DNA of 14,974 nucleotides, from assembly GCA_036244855.1 (NCBI GenBank), contig BQKZ01006515.1:1-14974 (forward strand), in the 5' to 3' direction. Origin of the DNA: Temnopleurus reevesii. Lineage: Eukaryota; Echinodermata; Echinoidea; Temnopleuroida; Temnopleuridae. A model generated the notes under the pieces. The model had not been told where the DNA came from and did no database searches. It was given only the letters and a program-made list of their open reading frames with translations. Each line of letters opens with the position of its first letter. Within the stretch, counting starts at the first letter, position 1. A program made the position numbers and the translations under genes. This document shows, piece after piece, positions 12,401 to 14,974 of the stretch.

Positions 12401-14790
12401 TTTGTTTGCGATTTCCTACGTAATTTTGTTGACTTTATATTTATTTGAAATTGTGGAAATTTCTGTTTTTGTTATCGTGCATGTTTTTGAATTGGAATAG
12501 AACCAATNAAAACACATTTTAAATTCATTAAAAACATTACTTTTGATTTTTAAACAATAATCTTGTAAATATTTTGTTTGTGATTTCCTACGTAATTTTG
12601 TTGACTTTATATTTATTTGAAATTGTGCAAATTTATGTTTTTGTTATCGTGCATGTTTTTGAATTGGAATAGAACCAAACAATCAATCAATAATTCATTC
12701 TAGAGTGTTGATTTATCCTGTATTTATTTTTTGATATATCCAGACCTACGGGATATAGTCCAAGATGTCTTGATGAGCAGTCATCTACGGGTCAATCAGT
12801 CAGCATGTATACATGTGATCCTGGCGTGGTCCGGTACAACCCCAATGGAACGTTAGCATACAGCAATAAGACGTTCAATCAAGGTGTGTTGATGGCAAAG
12901 GAGTGTAGGTGTTATTTGTGGTATTTGGGTGGGGAGGGAATAAAACGATAATAATAAAATCTATTATTTACTCATGGTAACCACTTTCAGCTTAAGCTGT
13001 TCTTCCAGCGGGCCCTGCATAACATAAAGTTATTATTATACCCTTCTTAATTCTTAAATTCCGAGCGCCTGGCTAGAAGGCAGGGGATTCCATTCTTATA
13101 AGTCTTTGGTTTGACTCGGTCGGGTGGCAAACCCACGACCTCCAGTTCATGAAGCAGACGCTCTACCACTGAGGAAGTGGAAAGCATGCACGCACAATCT
13201 TCGACTGCTTCATTATCAGGCATAAAAATCTGGGTTTCTGGCAATGTCTAATGCAACCCAAAAGGATTATTTAAGCTATAGCAATAAGACATTGTATGGT
13301 GATAACATTGTATGTTGATATCGAGTGGGGGGAGGGGCAGATAGCTGATATTTTTGAAAGAATCAACATGGTTAGAATTCTCTTTTAATTTGCTCTGAAA
13401 GCGGACTATATAAGATTCATGTATTATTATTATTATCATGCTTTTTTGTATTACCTTATGAACTTTGTTTCCCTTTTCCATCGTCTAGTTGCGACCCTGC
13501 TGTTTGTAACAGGTGAGGAAGCCATCCAGAGTCTGTTCTCACGAGACACTCATTGGGAATTCACCTATGGGGCTCTCTTTACAGTGCTAGCATTCTATTT
13601 CATTGTGGCTTGCTGGTCGTGTGGACCTTCCATCTCATCTGGGCTTGTAGTACCAATGCTGTAAGTTTAGAATAATCATATTGATGGTGATGTTGTGGTA
13701 GTGGTGGTGATGATTGTGGTGATGGTAGTGGTGCTGGTTTTCATGGTTGCGGAGGTTGTGATTGTGGTAATGGTAGTGGTGCTGACAGTGGGGATAGTGG
13801 TGGTTCACATTAGTATTCTATTTCATCACACCTTGCTGGTCATGAAGACCTTCAATTTCATCTGACCTTATATTACCAATGCTATACAAGTATTGTTAGT
13901 AGCGGCAGAAAAGTGGTGAATGGTATGGTGGTGGTGGTGGTGGTGGTGGTGAATGTGGTAATGCGAGTGGCACTGATTGTTGTGGTGGTGGTGGTGGTGA
14001 TTGTGGTGATGGTAGCGGTGCTGGTTGATATTGTGGTGGCAATGTTGATAGTGGTGGTTCCTTGAAAGTGGTCTTTTCACAATAGCATTCTATTTCATCG
14101 TGGCTTGCTGGTCGTGTGGACCTTCCATCTCATCTGGGCTTGTAGTGCCAATGCTGTAAGTTTAGAATGATCATATTGATGGTGATGTGGTAGTGGTGGT
14201 GATGATTATGGTGATGGTTTTTCGTGGTTGTGGAGGTTGTGATTGTGGTAATGGTAGTGGTGCTGGTAATGGTGATAGTGGTGTTTTATTGAAGGCGTTC
14301 TTTTTTAATTAGCATTCTATTTCACCGTAGCTTGCTTGTCTTCTGGACCCTTCATTTAGTGTGCCAATGTTGTTCAAGTATAAAATGATCATCAGTGATG
14401 GGGATGATGGTACTGGTCAATGTTGTTGGTGGTGGTGGTGGTAGTGGTGGTGGTGGTAGTAGTAGTGGCGGTATTGGTAGTGATAATAGTGGTAGTGGTG
14501 ATGAGGGTAGTGGTGGAGTTGGTAATGGTGGTGATGGAATTGATTTATGGATGATGATATTACCACTTTTATTGCTCACACATGAAACTACTTTCCATTT
14601 CTTCCTTTCCATCAAAAGGTTCATTGGTGGTTTGTACGGGCGTATCGTTGGTCTGACGATGGTGTCCATGTTTGGTGTTCAGACGGTAGACTATTGGGCG
14701 TGGATGGATCCTGGCGCCTTTGCTCTGATTGGTGCGGCATCGTTCTTTGGAGGCGTGTCCAGACTCACCATGTCACTCACCGTCATCATG
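3185..14790 (+). CDS. ClC-6/7-type chloride channel / Cl-/H+ exchanger gene, 12 exons, 3' truncated by the window
   Basis: Spliced coding region: 3185-3411, 4979-5108, 6103-6183, 7404-7579, 8997-9089, 9557-9680, 10324-10443, 11031-11225, 11794-11879, 12744-12883, 13489-13660, 14619-14790. The total is 1716 nt, exactly 572 codons, and every junction is GT-AG with matching phase. Seen: YESLDY (residues 53-58), GSGMP (154-158), GPEGP with gating-type E198, [15 protein letters not shown] followed by ..MEEVSSFW with proton-type E265, GLVVP (509-513), and [14 protein letters not shown] near the end. Order and spacing match ClC-7 and ClC-6, which exchange Cl- for H+ in late endosomes and lysosomes. 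About 800-900 residues is usual for this group, so helices O-R, the pore tyrosine and both CBS domains should lie downstream. Family assignment is firm. The exact ortholog is not resolved, and the closeness to ClC-7 or ClC-6 does not prove the same location or partner protein. Confidence 0.93.
3412..3800 (+). repeat. Start of intron 1-2; possible retroelement 3' end with hexamer tail
   Basis: 3765-3794 reads TGAATAAATTTCAATTTCAAT continuing as a TTTCAA hexamer repeat after an AT-rich segment from about 3580. A short hexamer repeat preceded by AATAAA is how some LINE or SINE 3' ends look. There is no reverse transcriptase sequence and the 5' limit is not visible, so this is tentative. The rest of the stretch is plain intron. 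Confidence 0.35.
3841..4978 (+). repeat. Tandem array of five truncated exon 2 copies
   Basis: Copies of the 5' part of exon 2 begin at 3874, 4105, 4330, 4585 and 4803, each right after an AG with a pyrimidine tract (mostly TTTTTCTCTTCCAG). Spacing is 231, 225, 255, 218 and finally 176 bp to the intact exon. The shared part encodes the [18 protein letters not shown] segment. After about 75 nt the copies diverge from the real exon, ending around AATATAGATGATA and lacking its donor. The copies at 4330 and 4803 are closest to the real exon, and those at 3874 and 4105 are the most decayed. The spacers share a poly-C tract (4241, 4711), a CTGAATC..CAGGAAGC block and an AAATCCATCTTTCC block. They look like pseudoexons with acceptors but no donors. 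Confidence 0.9.
4979..5108 (+). CDS. Exon 2 (intact copy): first membrane helix
   Basis: 130 nt, completing R76 and ending at Q119 in phase 0. It encodes [17 protein letters not shown].. followed by a hydrophobic run and [16 protein letters not shown]. This matches helix B and the following loop of ClC-6/7 (compare RWVICALIGILTG in ClC-7). The acceptor is TCATCCAG|A and the donor CAG|GTAAAA. It is the last of six tandem copies and the only one with the complete 3' half and donor. Confidence 0.93.
5188..5302 (+). repeat. Dispersed repeat, member 2 (plus orientation)
   Basis: TTGCAGCATTATTACCCTGG..GGAATAAATTCCTTCCAGGT then ACCCATTCATCTCACCTGGG and TTGAGTGCAGCACAATG pairs with the reverse complement of 1438-1560. 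The two members are opposite in orientation and flank exons 1 and 2. It lies in intron 2, 79 bp after the donor of exon 2. Confidence 0.85.
5303..6102. other. Rest of intron 2, with a CT microsatellite
   Basis: A (CT)n tract with one interruption lies at 5661-5692. The remainder is AT-rich with no recognisable gene or repeat, and leads to the exon 3 acceptor. Confidence 0.7.
6103..6183 (+). CDS. Exon 3: membrane helix before the GSGxP loop
   Basis: 81 nt, 27 codons (residues 120-146), phase 0 at both ends. It encodes [13 protein letters not shown] followed by a hydrophobic stretch ending SIVV. It is positioned as helix C of ClC proteins, directly before the [12 protein letters not shown] segment. 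The acceptor is TTCTCTTAG|G and the donor GTG|GTAAGC. An internal GTAAGT at 6142-6147 could act as an in-frame alternative donor. Confidence 0.9.
6184..6620. other. Intron 3, unique part
   Basis: AT-rich intron between exon 3 and the exon 4 copy array. Nothing recognisable on either strand. Confidence 0.6.
6621..7403 (+). repeat. Tandem array of four truncated exon 4 copies
   Basis: Copies of the first ~113 nt of exon 4 start at 6632, 6927, 7076 and 7240, each after an acceptor (ATTCCAG, TTTCAG or similar). Spacing to the next copy is 295 (about 166 without the inserted element), 149, 164 and 164 bp. Each encodes a version of [30 protein letters not shown], with no internal stop in that part. 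Each then runs into an AT-rich intron segment (ATTATATTGAT...) instead of the GPEGP-coding 3' half. None has a clear donor. The first copy is split by a miniature inverted-repeat element at 6674-6799. Confidence 0.92.
6674..6799. mobile_element. Miniature inverted-repeat element inserted in the first exon 4 copy
   Basis: The 126-bp element has terminal inverted repeats GGGCCTGTAACATAAA (left) and the complement of GGGCGTGTAACATAAA (right), one mismatch in 16. It is flanked by CTG at 6671-6673 and 6800-6802. The uninterrupted exon copies read CCTGAACTGATTGG, so CTG is a 3-bp target duplication and the insertion point is exact. It also holds an internal near-palindrome (6747-6786). There is no coding capacity, so it is non-autonomous. 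A 3-bp duplication fits a PIF/Harbinger-like element, but the family is only a guess. Confidence 0.88.
7404..7579 (+). CDS. Exon 4 (intact copy): GSGMP and GPEGP selectivity/gating segments
   Basis: 176 nt, residues 147-204 plus two bases of codon 205 (phase 2). It begins [20 protein letters not shown], matching IEPVAAGSGIPE of ClC-6/7; S155 aligns with the anion-binding serine. It ends [16 protein letters not shown], where E198 (GAG 7557-7559) is the gating glutamate. The lysine usual in GKEGP is proline here. The acceptor is TATTCCAG|T and the donor GG|GTAAGT. It is the last copy of its tandem array. Confidence 0.95.
7580..7978. other. Intron 4, first part
   Basis: AT-rich intron following the exon 4 donor, without recognisable features. 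Confidence 0.6.
7979..8565. repeat. Compositionally distinct insertion in intron 4 with hairpin and short tandem repeats
   Basis: It opens with a perfect 12-bp hairpin, ACTATTTACGGA (7979-7990) and its complement (7996-8007), with a third ACTATTTACGGA at 8015-8026. Three 14-bp units of GCGATGAACTCTGT type follow (8034-8075). The next ~480 bp are richer in G+C and CpG than the flanks, with repeated GCGAT words and two diverged copies of a GCTGCG..GAGCCGAGC..CTGAGTGTG segment (about 8390-8430 and 8450-8490). No transposase frame is seen. It is probably a non-autonomous mobile element or a fragment of one; its limits are uncertain. Confidence 0.55.
8791..8956. mobile_element. Palindromic miniature inverted-repeat element in intron 4
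   Basis: The ends are perfect 15-bp inverted repeats: ACAAATATATACTGT (8791-8805) and ACAGTATATATTTGT (8942-8956). The arms stay complementary, with mismatches, through GGTTCTGG, TTAAAACTATGG, TGTGCCTGCAA and ACTATTTGCT to a 17-nt loop at 8868-8884. At 166 bp and without coding capacity it looks like a fold-back, non-autonomous DNA element. No clear target duplication was found. It ends 40 bp before the exon 5 acceptor. Confidence 0.85.
8997..9089 (+). CDS. Exon 5: segment after the gating motif
   Basis: 93 nt, completing G205 and encoding [30 protein letters not shown], ending phase 2 inside R236. It matches the GSVIAAGISQGRS..FEYFRRDTEKRDF region of ClC-7. The acceptor follows a run of 25 T (8968-8992) then ACAG, and the donor is AG|GTAAGT. 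Joined to exon 6 it restores ..[15 protein letters not shown]. Confidence 0.94.
9090..9556. other. Intron 5
   Basis: 467 bp of AT-rich intron; no repeat or gene recognised. It ends in a T-rich tract and TTTCAG. Confidence 0.65.
9557..9680 (+). CDS. Exon 6 (intact copy): proton-glutamate helix
   Basis: 124 nt, R236 to Q277, ending phase 0. It encodes [19 protein letters not shown] then [22 protein letters not shown], nearly the ClC-6/7 consensus ([30 protein letters not shown]). The second E of MEEV (E265, GAA 9642-9644) aligns with the internal proton glutamate of exchangers (E203 in E. coli ClC), so coupled Cl-/H+ exchange is expected. The acceptor is TTTTTCAG|G and the donor CAG|GTAAGG. 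It is the first copy of a tandem array. Confidence 0.96.
9681..10110 (+). repeat. Tandem array of four truncated exon 6 copies
   Basis: Copies of the last ~97 nt of exon 6 plus its donor follow the real exon with about 106-bp period. They start at 9690, 9796, 9908 and 10012, against 9584 within the real exon. Only nine bases (GTAAGGTTT) separate one copy's end from the next copy. None contains the exon's 5' part or a usable acceptor. Copy 9690 stays open. Copies 9796 and 9908 carry TAG where GTG GGT should be (..CCTATTTAGG.., ..CCTATGTAGG..). The 9908 copy has lost its donor (TTGGCATT). The 10012 copy keeps an open frame with two extra residues and a GTAAAG donor at 10110. They are pseudoexons. 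Confidence 0.93.
10324..10443 (+). CDS. Exon 7: helix I and following segment
   Basis: 120 nt, 40 codons (278-317), phase 0 both ends. It encodes [20 protein letters not shown] then [20 protein letters not shown]. This aligns with [20 protein letters not shown] and LINFGRF of ClC-7. The acceptor is CATTTCAG|G and the donor CAG|GTAAAA. Confidence 0.93.
10444..11030. other. Intron 7
   Basis: 587 bp of AT-rich intron. A short frame at 10723-10908 has no family resemblance. A small duplication of TCCACATTTT occurs near 10846-10868. Nothing else is recognisable. Confidence 0.6.
11031..11225 (+). CDS. Exon 8: helix J and cytosolic linker
   Basis: 195 nt, 65 codons (318-382), phase 0 both ends. 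[20 protein letters not shown] then [20 protein letters not shown] matches the ..[26 protein letters not shown] region of ClC-7. A basic stretch ([20 protein letters not shown]) follows, then the start of the next helix (FEPCIII). The acceptor is CACATCAG|G and the donor ATT|GTAAGT. The region is typical of ClC-6/7, with basic residues on the cytosolic side. Confidence 0.93.
11261..11425. mobile_element. Miniature inverted-repeat element with TAA target duplication
   Basis: The left end GGGGATGTTGTTCAAAA and the right end (complement GGGGGTGTTGCTCAAAA) are inverted repeats with two mismatches in 17. TAA flanks both sides (11258-11260 and 11426-11428). A 165-bp length, no coding frame and a TWA target duplication fit a non-autonomous PIF/Harbinger-type element. 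It lies in intron 8, 35 bp after the donor of exon 8. Confidence 0.8.
11438..11520 (+). repeat. Dispersed repeat, member 3 (5' part only)
   Basis: AATAATAATACATGG..TTATATAGTGCC..ATGCTCAAGGCGCTCAATCA then TCACCCCTGC aligns with the start of member 1 read on its minus strand (TAATAGATG..TTATATAGCAC..TGCTCAAAG..ATTACCCTGC). It is truncated after that. It starts directly behind the miniature element at 11261-11425. Confidence 0.65.
11794..11879 (+). CDS. Exon 9: end of membrane helix and start of luminal loop
   Basis: 86 nt, residues 383-410 plus two bases of P411. It encodes [20 protein letters not shown] then CYYEGESR. It corresponds to helix K and the luminal loop start of ClC-6/7 (..VTATVAFVLIYSSRDCQPL). 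It contains C398 and C403. The acceptor is CCACATAG|A and the donor CC|GTAAGT. Confidence 0.9.
11880..12335. other. Intron 9, first part
   Basis: AT-rich intron, no recognisable features on either strand. Confidence 0.6.
12336..12679 (+). repeat. 172-bp direct duplication with an N at the junction
   Basis: 12336-12507 and 12508-12679 are near-identical, with only a few substitutions and small indels; for example GAATTGGAATAGAACCAA is at 12489 and again at 12661. The single undetermined base of the window (12508) falls exactly at the junction. It is either a real tandem duplication in intron 9 or two haplotype copies joined during assembly. Confidence 0.9.
12744..12883 (+). CDS. Exon 10: luminal loop with sequons
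   Basis: 140 nt, P411 to Q457 plus one base of V458 (phase 1). Hydrophilic: [16 protein letters not shown], then [20 protein letters not shown], then AYSNKTFNQ. Two N-glycosylation sequons, NGT (445-447) and NKT (452-454), and cysteines 419 and 435 lie in the loop. ClC-6 is N-glycosylated in the equivalent loop. The acceptor is ATATCCAG|A and the donor CAAG|GTGTGT, which is weaker than the others. Confidence 0.87.
13050..13200 (-). repeat. tRNA-like SINE fragment (minus strand)
   Basis: On the minus strand, CCTCAGTGGTAGAGCG (13159-13174) matches a tRNA/pol III A box. GGTTTGCCACC (about 13125-13135) is a degraded B box in the right place after AGGTCGTG. The arrangement is tRNA-derived, but the B box has two changes from GGTTCGANNCC and no tRNA fold is complete, so it is a SINE relic, not a tRNA gene. 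The body continues through GCGCCTGGCTAGAAGGCAGG. It lies in intron 10. Confidence 0.65.
13489..13660 (+). CDS. Exon 11 (intact copy): helices up to the third selectivity motif
   Basis: 172 nt, V458 to M514 plus two bases of L515. [20 protein letters not shown] aligns with ClC-6 ..[40 protein letters not shown] then [12 protein letters not shown] aligns with [20 protein letters not shown] then SAGVFIPSLL. The GxFxP phenylalanine is valine here (G509-L-V-V-P513). The acceptor is CGTCTAG|T and the donor CT|GTAAGT. It is the first copy of its array. Confidence 0.94.
13661..14380 (+). repeat. Tandem array of three truncated exon 11 copies with GGT/GAT-rich spacers
   Basis: Copies of the exon 11 end (from AGCATTCTATTTC) start at 13812, 14084 and 14311, against 13589 in the real exon. 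The 13812 copy has a TGA and a broken donor (GCTATACAAG). The 14311 copy has a TAG and a broken donor (GTTGTTCAAG). The 14084 copy is near-identical to the real exon and keeps GTAAGT. Copies 1 and 3 resemble each other, as do 2 and 4, at offsets 495 and 499 bp, so a two-unit block was duplicated. The spacers are imperfect GTGGTGATG-type minisatellite sequence. Confidence 0.9.
14086..14155 (+). other. Possible alternative exon 11 (complete splice signals)
   Basis: This copy ends ..CCAATGCT|GTAAGTTTAG exactly like exon 11, and begins after CTTTTCACAATAG. Spliced from exon 10 (one base, G) it reads G+CA TTC TAT.., giving [20 protein letters not shown] then VPM-L. It leaves in the same phase 2 as exon 11, so exon 12 follows in frame. 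It would replace exon 11 and drop about 34 residues (VATLLF.. to ..FTVL). Only two bases differ from the real exon in this part, both synonymous. The usable acceptor is inferred. It may instead be a very recent, silent duplication. Confidence 0.35.
14381..14618 (+). repeat. GGT/AGT triplet tract before exon 12
   Basis: 14401-14540 is an imperfect GGT/GAT/AGT triplet tract continuing the spacer sequence of the exon 11 array. The glycine-serine reading on the + strand is an open-frame by-product that runs into exon 12 and is not a credible extension of it. The normal acceptor is at 14617-14618. Confidence 0.8.
14619..14790 (+). CDS. Exon 12: segment through helix N (last exon in window)
   Basis: 172 nt, completing L515 and ending M572 in phase 0. 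[20 protein letters not shown] continues the third motif. [20 protein letters not shown] then [10 protein letters not shown] matches [20 protein letters not shown] then RMTLSLTVIM of ClC-7. The acceptor is ATCAAAAG|G, poor in pyrimidines immediately upstream but with TTTCTTCCTTTCC a few bases before. The donor is ATG|GTAAGA. The next exon should start with the ME(A/S)T-like segment beyond 14974. Confidence 0.93.
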
Positions 14791-14974
14791 GTAAGAAATT
14801 CTTTAGCAATAGATTGATTGTAATAGCACATATTATAGAATGGGCAAGAGAATTCCTGCGATCTGATTGGTCGAGAGCAAAATTCACGCATTAAATTAAT
14901 TTTACTGAATGCATAAACGATATCAACTCTAGTGCGCTATCGTATCGCTATCGTTTCTGAAACGATCACTTTTC
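14791..14974. other. Start of intron 12 at window edge
   Basis: Begins with GTAAGA. The sequence GAATGGGCAAGAGAATTCCT then GCGATCTGATTGG and the final TATCGTATCGCTATCG palindrome-like words suggest the beginning of another dispersed element cut by the edge. No exon is visible here. Confidence 0.5.

Noticed and set aside
13112..13174. A tRNA gene on the minus strand
   Set aside because: An A-box and a degraded B-box are visible but the cloverleaf is incomplete and the B box is mutated; better explained as a SINE relic.
13275..13300. AGCAATAAGACATTG similar to the end of exon 10 (AGCAATAAGACGTTC)
   Set aside because: Only about 20 bases match, with no donor or extended similarity. Too short to call a fifth exon-copy array.
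13868..14080. Histidine-rich open frame on the minus strand
   Set aside because: It is the complement of the GTG/GGT triplet tract; simple-sequence artefact without any coding sign.
13677..14560. A CRISPR-like or regular satellite array
   Set aside because: Repeats are irregular GGT/GAT triplets without constant repeat and spacer lengths, in a eukaryotic intron.
14395..14618. Glycine/serine-rich open frame running into exon 12
   Set aside because: Triplet repeat in the intron stays open by composition. The acceptor at 14617-14618 restores the conserved ClC alignment exactly.

Overview
The window is animal nuclear DNA carrying most of one intron-rich gene on the + strand. The gene encodes a ClC-family chloride channel or Cl-/H+ exchanger of the ClC-6/ClC-7 (endosomal-lysosomal) type. 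Twelve coding exons between 3185 and 14790 join with matching splice phases into an open frame of 572 codons. The frame runs from a cytosolic N-terminus with a YESLDY motif to the end of the helix-N region. The last membrane helices and the CBS domains lie beyond the right edge. The introns are AT-rich and hold many short repeats: tRNA-like sequence, miniature inverted-repeat elements and GGT/GAT triplet tracts. This suggests a marine invertebrate deuterostome, most likely an echinoderm such as a sea urchin. The species call is an inference.

Layout: 1-240 is a CpG-containing stretch ending in a perfect GTAAGT donor, a candidate promoter plus 5' noncoding exon. 241-3179 is a candidate first intron with a polypurine tract and a dispersed repeat. 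Coding exons are at 3185-3411, 4979-5108, 6103-6183, 7404-7579, 8997-9089, 9557-9680, 10324-10443, 11031-11225, 11794-11879, 12744-12883, 13489-13660 and 14619-14790. No other protein-coding gene and no intact RNA gene is supported on either strand.

The striking feature is that four different exons (2, 4, 6 and 11) each sit in their own array of tandem, truncated exon copies. For exons 2 and 4 the repeated unit is upstream intron plus acceptor plus the 5' part of the exon, so the only complete exon is the last copy. For exons 6 and 11 the unit is the 3' part of the exon plus donor plus downstream intron, so the only complete exon is the first copy. Most extra copies therefore lack one splice site and can be skipped. 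One copy of exon 11 (14086-14155) has both an acceptor-like and a donor site, is synonymous with the real exon, and fits the reading phase of exon 10. It is the best candidate for an alternative exon.

The protein keeps the gating glutamate (E198) and the proton glutamate (E265) expected of an exchanger. It departs from the usual ClC signatures in two places: GPEGP instead of GKEGP, and GLVVP instead of GxFxP. One undetermined base (12508) lies at the junction of a near-identical 172-bp direct duplication, which may be an assembly artefact.
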